Origin: Hypoxylon rubiginosum | Lineage: Eukaryota; Ascomycota; Sordariomycetes; Xylariales; Hypoxylaceae | Reading direction: 5' to 3' | NCBI GenBank assembly: GCA_902806565.1 | Contig: CADCXA010000038.1 | Span: 115,213-179,212, forward strand | DNA length: 64,000 nucleotides | In this document: in pieces, positions 1-11,069 of the stretch | Position numbering within the stretch: the first letter of the stretch is position 1 | How the letters are laid out: each line of letters begins with the position of its first letter | The notes under the pieces: model-generated | Told to the model about the DNA's origin: nothing | The model's input: only the letters and a program-made list of their open reading frames with translations | Databases searched by the model: none | Program-made: the position numbers and the translations under genes

Positions 1-907
1 GGCATAGCCATGCGCTTCCAGAAACGTATCTCCTGCTTCTTAGACTTATCCTCAACGCGTTTATCCCACCGCTCTTCATTTTCGTCGTACTTCTTGCGGA
101 ACTCTCGTAACATCTGGTTGGCGCGACCCGCGTGCTCCTGCATCTCCCAGATCTGCTCTCGCAAGCGCGAGTTCTCGGCACGGGCCTCGGCCAGCTGCGC
201 CCGGTAGGATCGGTGCCAGGCGGAGACGTCGGTAATGTGCTTCTGCTTGTAGGCGTGGAACTGCGTGAGGATGGTGGAGAGGACCCGGGCATAGTTGGTA
301 AGAAGTGAGAAGTTGGCGTCGCGAGAGAGTTTGGCACGATCCAGGGACTCTGTGAGGATGGAAACGAGAGCTTCGAGGTTCGGCTCTTGTGCTGCGCCAG
401 CGTGGTTAGCGGGGAAGAGGGTACGAGGAACACAGCCAGAGTAGGTAAAAGAGTATCGTATTACATACCAAAGATTTCGTCGGCGGCTTCTCCGAGCACC
501 TGGTCGTTAGTCAGGCCGCGCTCTCGTGCTCGATTCCGTACTCTTCCTAGTCCTGAGACGATGTCTTCCGTTACACGTCTGTTCTCGGCCAGCTGGCGCG
601 ACAGCTCCTCAACCATGCCGTAAATAATGTTTAGCTCGGCCTGGTGACCAGCAGGCGTGGGACCGACAGGCATCCCGCCGCCTCCAGCTCCAGCCCCATT
701 GCCTTGCATGGCGCCAGATCCGTTCGTGAAGTGAACTTGCTGCTGTTGTGAAAGCTGTCGGGGTTGCAGTTGTAGCTGTAATTGTGGCTGTGGTTGTGAC
801 TGTGACTGTGACTGCGACTGTTGAGCTAGGTTGGTATAATGGGAGTTTTCGAGATGCGTAGGATGCGAAGGACGTGTGGGTGCAGTCTGGTTGGTGGGAA
901 AGTTCAT
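1..907 (-). CDS. Uncharacterised coiled-coil protein, C-terminus cut by the window edge
   Basis: I do not recognise the family. Two exons are visible: 907-469 and 391-1. They are joined by a 77-nt intron (392-468) with donor GTATGT, a GCTAAC branch site and acceptor GCAG. The chosen start gives MNFPTNQ; an in-frame ATG at 1021 would add 38 unlikely residues. After a low-complexity Ser/Gln and Gln/Leu stretch and a Gly-rich linker comes a predicted helical region starting near GHQAELNIIYGMVEELSRQL, with charged heptad-like repeats. Exon 2 continues with long charged helices (for example RAENSRLREQIWEMQE) and stays open to base 1, so the C-terminus lies outside the window. The low-complexity head and helical body suggest a scaffold or structural role, but that is a guess. 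Exon structure is well supported; function is unknown. Confidence 0.75.
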
Positions 908-1533
908 GATCGAAAAAGGGAAGAGATGGGCGGAGCGACGCTTTTCAACTGCAGTAGGTATTGTACCTCCTAGCCTACACCTACGAAGTAGACTAGCACT
1001 AGCACGTAATGTATACCCCAAGTACAGGGCAGCTTAGCAGGGTATGGGGATGGGTAGGGGATGGGTATAGTGTACTAGGTAGGTGCCTAATCATTGAAGA
1101 TACCTCCTAGTCGACACTAACTCAGGGACAGTTAGGCGCCGTTGCTTATCGATTAGCGCGCTAATTGTTCCCACTTACGCACCTGATGTCACACTACCCG
1201 TTACCGTGTAACAAAAAGTCAATTAGGTACATATGTACCTACTAAGTAATATCTTCAACTCGTCTTGCATACCCCTATCCGCTATCCCCTATCTCAGCTT
1301 TCATATTCTTTTATTACCACCTCTGAAAAGACACTCCTACATAGCGTAGAAATCCAACCACATTACATGCTAACACTCGATATAGAACTCAACTCCTCAA
1401 TAAACCTACTTCAAAAAAGATATAACATGCATGCCTATGCACATGTACCCTAAGGTGTGCGAACCCTCCCGATTATCTATTATTATCTCTCCCTCTCTCC
1501 CCCTGTCTATGTGAAGTGTAGGCTCTCTACAGC
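908..1533. other. Intergenic region
   Basis: This is promoter for the leftward coiled-coil gene and the 3-prime side of the permease gene. It has a short G-rich repeat at 1040-1070 (GGGATGGGTA units) and several CTAGGTA words. No credible coding exon was found; the short open frame at 1265-1453 has no family features. Confidence 0.6.
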
Positions 1534-3072
1534 TCAGTGGGTGCTGGTATCAACCATCTCAACTCTAGCGCTCTCGATATCACTGCTCCCACCTGACCGC
1601 CCCGTCCACTCCTTAGGCTGCAGATTAATTTGATCGAGGGGAATCCAGTATGTATCATGACGCCTTACTAGGGTATATCCCGCCCAGAACCCAAAGACGA
1701 TAATGATTCCTAGCATGCTTGACAGAATGTGTGGCGGTGCGGGAAGCGGACTCTGCGCTCCCGCCACGATTTGGGCCGCGAGGCCAAAGATGAAGACCAC
1801 GATCGCTATCATACTGCCCGCGATCCCGACGGGCGATTTCCACTTGAGTATTTCTTGCTCGTCCAGCCCCTTCTTGCGGATAGCCAACCGGAGTCGGATG
1901 TGACAGACGCAGATGGATATCCAGGTGAAGTAGTTAGAGCCCGCCGCCAGAGCCAAGAGCCACTCGAAGATCTTATCCCCGTTGCTGGCTGCCTTGATGA
2001 ATGCTAGCAGCGAGAAAATATACACGAGCACCAATGCCCATATCGGATGGCCCCATTTTACCTTGGCAAAGAAGGCTGGTGCCATCCCTCTTGCCGATAT
2101 GGCCTGAAGTGCTCGCGACGAGGCGAAGACGCTGGCGCTAGCCATCGAAAAGATGGACAGGATGATGATACCATTGAAGACAGTTCCGACAACATGAAGC
2201 CCGGCCTGATCCATCGCAGCAACGAACGGGCTGATTCCACCCGTTATTACCCCTGGGTCAAGGGGAACGCTAAGGACGAAGCCGACCATCAAGATAGGCA
2301 GAAGATATAGCCACACAATCCGAATCGGCACAATCTTGCAGGCTCTAGGCATAACTTTCTCCGGCCTTTCGCATTCGGCTGCCGTTAGCCCCAGCATTTC
2401 CGTCCCGCCGTACGCCATGCCTGCAGCCATGAAAACGTAGAGGAAGCCGACCGGGCCATTCTTGAATGCGCCCCGCTGCCACAAGTGAATGCCGAGCTCG
2501 TCGGCAGAGCGGCCGTCGGACGGGACGGCCTTCGAAAGGATAACTATGGCGACGATAACGAAGCTTGTGAGGACAACCATCTTGCATATAGCAAAGAAAT
2601 TTTCCAACTCGGCATACCATTTGGCTCCAAAAGCGTTGACGAGGATAAGACCGGCGATAAAGGCTGGAAGGAGATACTCTGGTCTCATGTCTGGCACCCA
2701 GTATTGGACGCATAGTACCATGACGACCAGCTCGAACGCGACGATGAGGAGGAAGTTAATAACGTAGTTCCACCCCATAGAGAAGCCCCAAGCTGGCGAA
2801 ATAAAGCGGACCGAGTACTCGTAGAAGGAGCCTGTGACTGGGAAAGCGGCCGTGAGCTCGCCGAGGGCACACATAGTAATCCACACGGCGAATCCAACTA
2901 CGGCAAAAGAGATGAGAAGCGATGCGGGCCCGCCCACCGCCAAACTAGAGTAGGTAGCGAGTAATACACCGGCACCGATCGAACTGCTGAAGGCCATGAA
3001 GGTGAATTGGCGCGTGGTGATGACCTTTTGGAGCGACGCGTCGGTCGCGGGAGTCGGATCGCCCGAACCCAT
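1534..3072 (-). CDS. Amino-acid permease (APC superfamily, yeast amino-acid transporter type)
   Basis: A 512-residue single-exon gene. It is a plasma-membrane proton symporter-like permease with about twelve hydrophobic segments. The first segment carries the family glycine motif (SSIGAGVLLATYSSL). The conserved region following helix 2 is present (ALGELTAAFPVTGSFYEYSVRF, read in two parts), followed by GWNYVINFLLIVAFE. Residues near 225-245 (GTEMLGLTAAECERP, then PRACK) match the stretch between helices 6 and 7 typical of fungal amino-acid permeases. Length is normal for the family (about 500-570). The start at 3072 gives a short hydrophilic N-terminus before the first helix. Substrate cannot be told from sequence. 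It lies just outside the carbohydrate block and shows no obvious link to it. A gap of about 1.2 kb separates it from MCM2. Confidence 0.88.
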   Translation of the reverse strand: MGSGDPTPATDASLQKVITTRQFTFMAFSSSIGAGVLLATYSSLAVGGPASLLISFAVVGFAVWITMCALGELTAAFPVTGSFYEYSVRFISPAWGFSMGWNYVINFLLIVAFELVVMVLCVQYWVPDMRPEYLLPAFIAGLILVNAFGAKWYAELENFFAICKMVVLTSFVIVAIVILSKAVPSDGRSADELGIHLWQRGAFKNGPVGFLYVFMAAGMAYGGTEMLGLTAAECERPEKVMPRACKIVPIRIVWLYLLPILMVGFVLSVPLDPGVITGGISPFVAAMDQAGLHVVGTVFNGIIILSIFSMASASVFASSRALQAISARGMAPAFFAKVKWGHPIWALVLVYIFSLLAFIKAASNGDKIFEWLLALAAGSNYFTWISICVCHIRLRLAIRKKGLDEQEILKWKSPVGIAGSMIAIVVFIFGLAAQIVAGAQSPLPAPPHILSSMLGIIIVFGFWAGYTLVRRHDTYWIPLDQINLQPKEWTGRSGGSSDIESARVEMVDTSTH

Positions 3073-4256
3073 CCTGGAAGGGAAGATTCCGAAACTTCTG
3101 CAGCTGGGGAGTTGTGCAACTTCTGCTGTTGGGTATCCTCTGAGATATTTCGTCTGTCTCGCCCGTAGGAGGTAGAGTAGGTTATTCTGAGTAGGAATGT
3201 TGGATCGGGAATGTCAAGCAAGATCTGGGGGGGATTCGGTTAATAAATAGGAACGAAGCAAGCTAAGTTAAACCTCAGCTATGGTATTAGGATGCGTCTC
3301 CTACAGTGGCGTACACGTAAGCTGGTAATTATTTGCATTGTCGAGAATCCAGGGAAACTATATATATATCGTTTAAGGTAGATAGATATGAGGACCGAGC
3401 CGTGTCACTGCGATATGATTCAACATGTTATCTCTGGTACATATGAGAGGTCCGAGAAACGGAGCATAAACTATTGAAAACTTTAGATAACAACATGAAG
3501 CGCGGAAGAAAGATCACTCAAGCACGGTTTTGTGTACATATGTATCTAGGTACTAGGTATGGGTAGGCAGGCGAGGCAGCCGGTTATCATGAAGGAGCAG
3601 GGCGTAGGGGCACACAGTTAAACACGGTCGAAGTTGCGAAAAGGTTAGAAGCAGCTACGAAGTTTATATAACATGCACCTGCATGGTAGCTACATATATA
3701 GAAACATGCTACTGGTACTACTAATGCACAGCGGCTAAACTTCATAACGGCGTGTCGTGGAATATCTTATAAAACGCCCATCGTTAAGCCTAAGGAGGCA
3801 GATAGGGGTAACTCCAACCTATCATACCTAGAATAAGGACGGGAACCACTAGGGCAAAGTCAAAGCACACTTATCCAAAGTTAGGAACCTAGGGTGCTTC
3901 GTTCAAAACCACTCTAAAAATAACATAGCATACTAATAGGAATGTTATGGCCATGGCACTATGTACATGTAGTTCCCTACCCAGGTATGTACCTAACCTA
4001 ATATAAGTAGGCATCTATCTGACCGTTTTACGCTCCAGTCTGAAACCCTAGCAACAACTCATGTTCAGACGCGAAGCCACTCTAATCAACCTTTCATGGT
4101 ATTCTACAACTAAGCAAACGGGGCGCCTAAAACCCTTCAAGGCCGTATTGCCGCATCACTATTGACATTATCATACAGGTCCGATGCCTAATCTTCAATT
4201 CATGCCCCCTCCATTATCTGCCCTAGAACCAACTTACGCCGAGTTACTTTCTTTGC
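3073..4256. other. Intergenic region upstream of the permease
   Basis: About 1.2 kb without a supported exon. It contains the permease promoter on the minus strand, an ATATATAT run near 3360, and CTAGGTA-type words near 3545-3560 and 3990. The 3-prime flank of MCM2 starts at 4256. Confidence 0.55.
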
Positions 4257-7014
4257 CTAAGCCATTACAGAAGCCGTTCTGCGTTGAGACTGCCCACCGC
4301 CCCTCCGGCTGTTGCCTACACCTGGCCTCGCTAATGTGTATTTGGCAAAGGCACGCGCAAGTGCCTTCTTGCAGCTAACTTTTTGGCTACCGACGAAACT
4401 GTCAACAGTAACGGCGATGGCCCGATCGATGTCTTGGGCCGAACAATACTCGGATAGCCGCATCCGGCAGAAGGCCTCGGATATTCGAATAATGGCTTCC
4501 AAGTGACGGACCTGGGTGGAGTAGAGTCAGTACTGTTAATCTTAAACATATACACGAAACAGGGCAACTCACAGTAATGGGATAAGCGCCAGTAGCTAGC
4601 GATTCTCGTCGCATATCTGCGAACAGTCGTGCGACCTTGTCCTCATCCATATGCAACAGCTTCGGTTGGCAGTGCTCACGCGCATACAAAATGTACTTGC
4701 GCAGTAGTTCCTGTGAGATCTCGCCTTCCTTGTTTGGCTGTGCCTGGCTCTCTCGTGCCGTTTCGGAGTCATGCTCGACCTCCATGGAACCATCGCCGCC
4801 CTGGGTCGAGGGATGGCTACGGCTATGAGAACCGACAATAAATCGGGCTAGGCGCTCATCTTCGGCGGGATCAACCGTATCTCGCACGACACAGAGGATA
4901 TCGAAACGAGACAGGATAGGCTCGGTCAGTTCGACATTGGACGAGAATGGAATCGTAGAGTTGTAACGGCCACCTATAGGGTTGGCCGCGGCAATAATAC
5001 CACATCGCGCTTGCAGGGTTGTGACGATACCCGCCTTCGAGATGGAGATCGTCTGCTGTTCCATGGCCTCGTGGATAGAAGTTCTATCTTGGTCGTTCAT
5101 CTTATCAAACTCGTCGATAAGACACGTACCTTTATCAGCAAGCACCAGAGCGCCACCCTCTAGGGTCCATTCGCTAGTAAGAGGATCTCGACGGACGCTA
5201 GCCGTAAGACCAACCGCGGAGGCTCCCTGACCGGTAGCGAAGACAGCTCGGTGCGCCGTTTTCTCCACATATTTGAGCACTTGGGATTTGGCTGTACCTG
5301 GATCGCCGAGTAGTAGAACGTTGATGTCTCCTCGCACATGATGTGCGCCTTTCGTAGTCTTAGCAACGCCGCCGAAGAGAGACAGAGCAACGGCGGTCTT
5401 GATGTCCGTATGTCCGTAGATACTCGGTGCCATCGAGTTAATTATCCTATCGATTACCTGGGGATCCCGGGACAGTTTGCGAATCTCATGTTCGTCTTCT
5501 TCGGTGAGTCTGAACCCGGCAAGCTGATCGTGGGCCTTGACGACGTTATTTGCCTCCAAAATGGTAGCGAAGACCGGAAATCCATTTCGGTTGTTTAGTT
5601 GGGCATCGTAATTATTTCTGTAAATACCGGTAACCTCAATCTCCTCGCCGGGCTTCGCCTTGTCGATCAAATCCCAGAGTAGGATGACCTCTCGAGTTCT
5701 AGGGAGACGACCGGCGGGTACAGTTCCAGGCGATTCTTGGAGTGTGAGCTTCTGGTAGTTCCGGTAGACCGTTTTCTCCGAGTTCAGTGTAAAGGGACCA
5801 CGGGACTGGCAATTCTGGCAGAAGCTAATCCTGACTTCCACGTTGGATTCTTGCTGGAAGGGACCTAAAGTTACGCCGCATTTGGTGCAATCGAACTTGA
5901 CGTATTTCAGCTGAGGGAAGACGCCAGTTCGTCGAGTAACAACGCCGCTCACTCTCACAAGACAGTTGAGATGCGATTGTCTCAGCTGGCGAAGAGTGTA
6001 GTGGACAGGGAGATCGAAAATGCGGACGTGGATGTCGGAGTGAATGCGCTCGTAATCGGGATAGTGGAGGAGGACAACCTCCATGGCAACGTCGTCAAAG
6101 AGCTTGAGCATCTCGGCGGGAGCGTTGGCAAGGAAGTAGGCGAGAATGGCCTTGGACGAAGAGAGATGGTCGTAAGAGACCTCGAGCGATTCGGCGTTGA
6201 TTTCACCCAAGGTTCGGATACGATTGCCATAGACGGAGGAACCACTCTCGTCGGTATACTCTGTCAAGAAGGCTTTGAATTCTCGCTTAATGGTGCGCTG
6301 CACTGACGGCTGAGACACCCATTCGGTCAAGCTCGAGGCTTTCACGTCTTGTAGAGCTTCGAGCGAGAGCTCTTCGTCCATGATGTCTTGGTCCATTTCA
6401 TCATCCGGGTCCTCGTCGTAGTGGTGGCGGCGGCGGCGAGGTTGGGCAGTGAGATCGACGTCGCCGTCCTCATCCTCATCCTGAAGGAATGCTTGAGGCA
6501 TGCGCCGTCTACGGGCCACCTCTCTGTCTCGGCGGTTCAGCTGAACCTCTAGCCGTCGCCTTTCGCCCAGGCTCATATCGTCAAAATCGCCTTCGTCATC
6601 GATATCAATTCCTTCGTAGGCATCGTTGTCGTCCTTTCCTTTATAATCCCGTTCGAAACCCTCACGAAAGAGATCGACATCATCTTCGGCCATCTCATCA
6701 AGGTCATCTAAGTCGTCCTGGACCTCGGCCTCTTCCTCGATATCGTCACCGTCGTCGCCGCCATGGGCAATGTTGAAGGCAGGTGGAGAAGAAGGCATAG
6801 GGCTAGAGGCGGCAACAGAAGAGGAAGCATCGCCACCAGTGCGTGATCGCTTACGATTTGAGCGAGGAGCGGCACCGCGATTTGCGGAGTCCATATTCAT
6901 GCGCAGAGGAGAACTTTGGCCGAACTGATTAGGAGCGATAACATCGGCGAGGACAGAATATCTCGGACTTACCTCATTGTGAATTGACGTGTATTCCGTG
7001 CGATGACGGAACAA
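4257..7014 (-). CDS. MCM2: DNA replication licensing factor MCM2 (replicative helicase subunit)
   Basis: One subunit of the MCM2-7 ring that unwinds DNA at replication origins. Counting from the ATG at 7014: an acidic Ser-rich N-terminus, a C4 zinc finger (C376, C379, C399, C402), Walker A GDPGTAKS (570-577), Walker B CLIDEFDKM (631-639) and arginine finger LSRFD (701-705). A 61-nt intron (4512-4572, donor GTGAGT, acceptor CCAG) joins ...YPITV to RHLEAIIRISEAF, restoring the conserved MCM C-terminal helices. Exons are 7014-4573 and 4511-4257, giving up to 898 residues. The 5-prime end is uncertain: 6925-6972 has donor GTAAGT and acceptor ATCAG and is exactly 48 nt, so it may be a small in-frame intron. 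Alternatively translation may start at M39 (base 6900). Two MluI cell-cycle boxes lie upstream. Confidence 0.96.
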
Positions 7015-7171
7015 AAATATAAGCGGCTTGAGCAGTTGATAATGGGAGGATAAAAGCCTGGGGAATTGGAATTGAAATGGGAACTGGGAATGAGGGAGAT
7101 GGTGGGAGAAAGGGGACCAAGATTGTGGGGGGAATAGAGCGCGACGAGACGAATTGGGCCCTGTAAAATTT

Positions 7172-7194
7172 ACGCGTTCTTTCCCTTAACGCGT
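7172..7194. promoter_or_regulatory. Paired MCB (MluI cell-cycle box) elements upstream of MCM2
   Basis: ACGCGT occurs at 7172-7177 and again at 7189-7194, about 160-180 bp upstream of the first MCM2 ATG. In yeasts ACGCGT is the binding site of the MBF complex (Mbp1/Swi6, or Cdc10 with Res1/Res2), which drives G1/S transcription of replication genes including MCM genes. The sites and their place are seen; their use is inferred. The same interval is upstream of the divergent UBR7-like gene. Confidence 0.6.
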
Positions 7195-7582
7195 CGAGTT
7201 CGCGTAAAGTGGCACTATACCTCTTCGGATCTTTATTTGCATCTATACATGCATATACTCATTTAGTGCATATTCTTGTTACTAAGGCGATAGCGAAACG
7301 AGATATCCTTTTGCACTGTGCTCCCTCTACAGAATACTACAACCACAGTGCAAGCTATGCCTACTCCACCAGAGTACTTACTGTGACATCATATTACTTA
7401 ATTCTACTTATCGGAGCTCACGTTGATCTCCAGTCGCGGCGCGGTCCTACGTAGTGTTCGTCTCCTGTCAAGCGCGCCAGCGTTTCGCCAACCTACCTGC
7501 CGACCTACCATTTTCTCAGTCACTATTCTTCTCATTCATCAGTTTCACTTCTTATCAAACTGTCCCGTCGTTGGTCGCGATA

Positions 7583-9213
7583 ATGACAATGGATCCACCT
7601 CCAGTTTCAGGCGACTCTCACAACACGCCCGGAACCGTCGACAACACCGCGACGCAATCCCGAACCAATAGCTTCTCCCAGCAATCTGACAACTCCCAGA
7701 CTGCCGCTGACTTTATTAGAGATCAGCTACAGTTGGAAGCTGATGCCCGGGAAGCCCTTCCATACGTATGTCTCTTCCATCTTTCAGTTCAACAGTTTCT
7801 AACATTCCATACTAGAGCATCGAGAACTGCACCAAACCCCTTGGGTCATTGCGCCAGAACGTCTTTGCCTGTCTAACCTGCAATCCGCCTCCCGAGAACT
7901 CTGCCGATCCCTTCAAGCCAGCCGGTGTGTGTTACTCGTGCTCCGTCCAATGCCATGGCGAACATGAGCTCGTCGAGATCTTCCAGAAGCGCAACTTCAC
8001 CTGCGACTGCGGTACCACGCGATTCACTCCCGAACAGCAATGCATCCTTCGAATCAATCCAGAGACTAATACGAAGGGCGGCGTCCACTCTGAGCAACCA
8101 GATGCCAACAACAAGTACAACCAGAACTTTAGCAACCGCTTCTGCGCCTGTTCTATAGACTACAGGCCCCATGAGCAGAAGGGTACCATGTTCCAATGCT
8201 TGGGCCTTGGTACACACGAAACCGGTGGGTGCGGCGAAGACTGGTATCACCCCGGTTGTCTTGTCGGTATGGGTCCAAATTGGTATGAGAAGCAGGCGAA
8301 ACAACCCAAGCAATCTTCGAATGATAGCGGCGACGGCACGCTTCCTCCCATATCTGAGGATCCCACGCCACGGGCCGGTGCTCACCAACAAATAGATGGT
8401 GATCAAGAAGCAGAAGATGATGATGAAGATCCAGCCTTGCCAGATGGTTTCCCCGCCGAAGACGCATTTGATCATTTCCTCTGCTATAAGTGCGTAGAGG
8501 CGTATCCTTGGATCAAGCGATATGTCGGGACTCCTGGTTTCCTCCCCGCGGTCTTCCTCCGAAGGGATCGTGAAGTATCGTCGTCTAAAAAGCGCAAACT
8601 GGAAGACGATAGTTTAGATGAAGATGGTGAACGCAACAAACGCGTCAAAAGCCAGTCTGAGGAGACAGAGGCGGTCCTGCCTGCCCCCGAATCGGTTAAT
8701 GCCGATCCTCAGGTCAAAGACGAAGAGCTCAAGAAAGACGAAGTCCCGCATGTCGCACAATGCAAGTTGCAATCTCTGCCCCCAACCCCGGCTGGCCAAT
8801 TTTCGTTATTCATGACGGCAGATTTTCGTGACCGCTTCTGCCGGTGTTCTTCCTGTTTCCCAAAACTCGAACCCCATCCCCAGCTTCTAGAAGAGGAGGA
8901 AGCCTATGAGCCGCCTCTGTCCGATGGAGCATCCGAGCACGATTCGACTCATGGCAGTGGCTCATTGTACGAACGTGGTGAGTCTGCTTTGAAGAACGTC
9001 GATCGCGTACGCGCGATCGAGGGTGTCATGGCGTACAATCATCTCAAGGAGCGTCTCAAGCCCTTCTTTCAACAGTTTGCCGAGAGTGGCAAGGCAATTG
9101 GTGCCGAGGACATCAAGGAGTACTTTGCAAAGCTTAGAGGCGACGAGCAAGCCATTAAAGACGCGGGCGATGCTGCGAAGGAGGATCACAGGCAGGAACA
9201 GGATGGCTACTAG
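7583..9213 (+). CDS. UBR-box/PHD-type protein, UBR7/Mlo2 homologue
   Basis: Exons are 7583-7765 and 7816-9213, with a 50-nt intron (donor GTATGT, acceptor CTAG), giving 526 residues. Splicing joins ...EALPY to SIENCTKPLGSLRQNVFACLTC, which opens a UBR-type zinc finger (about residues 66-140) rich in Cys and His (CYSCSVQCHGEHELVE, CDCGT). A PHD-like finger follows (about 165-215: CACSIDY, GCGEDWYHPGCLVGM). Then come acidic and basic low-complexity segments and a C-terminal Cys pair region (RFCRCSSCF). This order is that of human UBR7 and fission yeast Mlo2, putative nuclear E3 ligase or chromatin-associated proteins. The start ATG at 7583 lies six bases before a second in-frame ATG. It is divergent from MCM2 across about 570 bp. 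Confidence 0.9.
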
Positions 9214-9734
9214 GCGACTGGCAAAATGGAATGGAAGGCGTTATAATAGCTATGCATGTATATATTTAAGCTCACTGCACGAACGCCTATAGATATGTAG
9301 GATGCCACCAATATTGAGACTATACGACATATTCGTAGTACTTTACCAGTCTCTTCCACAACTATGCCCGGCCCCAATAAGCCACGTCATGGGACGAAAC
9401 AATAGGTTGAGCAACTTGTTTGATAATTGACGAGACCATTTTGAATAGGCACTCAAGCGATATACAGTCCAGCTAAATGAAATTACAACGACACAGGGGA
9501 TGAAACGTACTGCATGGGATAAGATATGTATCTACCTACCTAGGTAGGTATGAACAGCGAACGTGGAGTGAACCGATTAACCTACTCAATGGTATTTATA
9601 CATGTCCCCCGTCAGGTAGAAAGGGCATACCCTTGATGGGGAAAATATTCGCCAGGACACATCTTGGATTTATGTATTTCTATGTACAGTTCATTATCCG
9701 GCTCGAAAGGCGTTGCGAAGTACACGTGTCGGCC
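9214..9734. other. Convergent intergenic region with a perfect palindrome
   Basis: This separates the 3-prime ends of the UBR7-like gene and the dehydrogenase gene. It contains a perfect 18-nt palindrome, TACCTACCTAGGTAGGTA, at 9533-9550. No coding exon was found. Confidence 0.55.
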
Positions 9735-11069
9735 TCAAATACCCCATACTTTTGTAACAAAAGCGCTTGAGATATCGCCAGTTGCCTGTGAGGCAAGTTT
9801 TCTTGCAAGCCGTGTTAGGGTGAGCGCCTGGCTACCGAGATATACCGGAACCTTCAACCGTTGGGCTTCCTCGACAGCAGCCTGAAGCTGTCGCGCAACC
9901 TCTTTGAAGCCCTCGCCGCTTCTTGTCGACAGCTGCTCCCCGCGGCATAGTTTTGCCATATCCAGTCCAACAGTCTGTAACATGGTGCTCCCACCAGCTG
10001 CGTTTATGCAGAGGTCAAAGACCTGATCCAGATCCAAATTACATTTGTGGGCAAAGGCGATAGCCTCGGCCGCAGAGCAGAGGTAGATACCTTTGAACAG
10101 GCCGACAACGAGTGCCAGCTTGGATTCGTCGCTTTCCGCTAGTCCTTTTACCGGTCCTATCTTGCCCTTGCCCTCGGTGTACAACCTAATCAGGCTACTG
10201 TCGTCGTCAGGGCCGTAGCCGCGGCCGAGGCCAGAGAAGTAGACCTGCTCTGCCGTACTGGTCATGGGCGTAGGAAACCCGGCGCGCCTCGCTTCCGAGG
10301 TGATGATGCTCGTATCTTTCACAATGATAGACAAGGCACTAGCAACAGGCTTGAATTCGGGATCGAGCATTCTCGGAAGTCTGTTCTCAAACATCCACGC
10401 CCACGCATCCGATTTCAGTATCGCTTGGCTGGCGGGCTCAAGTTCAAGACCGAGGTGGCTCGCAAACCCCAATCCCTCGCTCGCGGCGAGGATCTGGTTG
10501 GCTGCAAGGACCTGGTGACACATCTTCATGTTGCTTCCAGCGCCGACTCCTCCTTTTACGATATACAACTTTTTCGGATCCGACATCTCCTGCAAGAGAA
10601 ACCGGCCCTTTTCAATCGCGTCGTCCGAACCCCCGGCCATGATAGACAAGGTGCCATCGGCAGCTCTCCCGGCGCCGCCCGAGACGGGAGCATCAATTAA
10701 TCGAATGTCGCCGCGTCCCAATTCGACGAGCTGCTTGTCGAGGCCCTGGACGTATGCGCACGGCACCGTCGAGCAAAGCAGGAGGGTGGCTCCTCTAGGC
10801 AGCGCAGGGACTGCTGGACTATCGCCTTCGATGAGGACGGCCTGGGCCTGCTGCGCTGTCGCTACCATGCACACACAGTAGACTTTGTCCTTGACGGCTT
10901 CTGCCGGTGTTGTAGCAGTGCCACCCCCTGCGGCTTGGAATCTCTCTAGAGTCGGCTGCCAGACGTCGAATCCCGTCACCTCGTATCCCTGCTTGACTAA
11001 ATTGGTGGCCATACCGAAGCCCATGGCTCCAAGGCCAATGAAGGAGATATCCGGTTTTGCGTCGGCCAT
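9735..11069 (-). CDS. NAD-dependent beta-hydroxyacid dehydrogenase, L-threonate dehydrogenase (LtnD)-like, with a duplicated C-terminal domain
   Basis: A 444-residue single-exon gene. The N-terminal Rossmann motif FIGLGAMG (10-17), substrate motif DAPVSGG (126-132) and catalytic-lysine motif GAGSNMKMCHQVL (K182) place it in the 3-hydroxyisobutyrate/tartronate semialdehyde/L-threonate dehydrogenase family. Family members are usually about 300 residues. Here a second all-helical domain follows (about 325-440: GLFKGIYLCSAAEAIAFA and AGGSTMLQT), which looks like a repeat of the first helical domain. From memory, a similar double-domain dehydrogenase is the N-terminal part of large eukaryotic fusion proteins that also carry an acid-sugar kinase and a class II aldolase. 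A stand-alone aldolase gene lies divergently next door, which supports a C4 acid-sugar role. Exact substrate is unknown. Confidence 0.85.
   Translation of the reverse strand: MADAKPDISFIGLGAMGFGMATNLVKQGYEVTGFDVWQPTLERFQAAGGGTATTPAEAVKDKVYCVCMVATAQQAQAVLIEGDSPAVPALPRGATLLLCSTVPCAYVQGLDKQLVELGRGDIRLIDAPVSGGAGRAADGTLSIMAGGSDDAIEKGRFLLQEMSDPKKLYIVKGGVGAGSNMKMCHQVLAANQILAASEGLGFASHLGLELEPASQAILKSDAWAWMFENRLPRMLDPEFKPVASALSIIVKDTSIITSEARRAGFPTPMTSTAEQVYFSGLGRGYGPDDDSSLIRLYTEGKGKIGPVKGLAESDESKLALVVGLFKGIYLCSAAEAIAFAHKCNLDLDQVFDLCINAAGGSTMLQTVGLDMAKLCRGEQLSTRSGEGFKEVARQLQAAVEEAQRLKVPVYLGSQALTLTRLARKLASQATGDISSAFVTKVWGI

Noticed and set aside
461..1021. ATG at 1021 as start of the first gene
   Set aside because: It adds 38 residues of low-quality sequence. 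The ATG at 907 directly precedes the low-complexity head and is the more natural start.
1534..3072. Permease as the transporter of the C4-sugar cluster
   Set aside because: Its motifs are those of amino-acid permeases, not sugar or polyol carriers, and MCM2 and the UBR7-like gene lie between it and the cluster.
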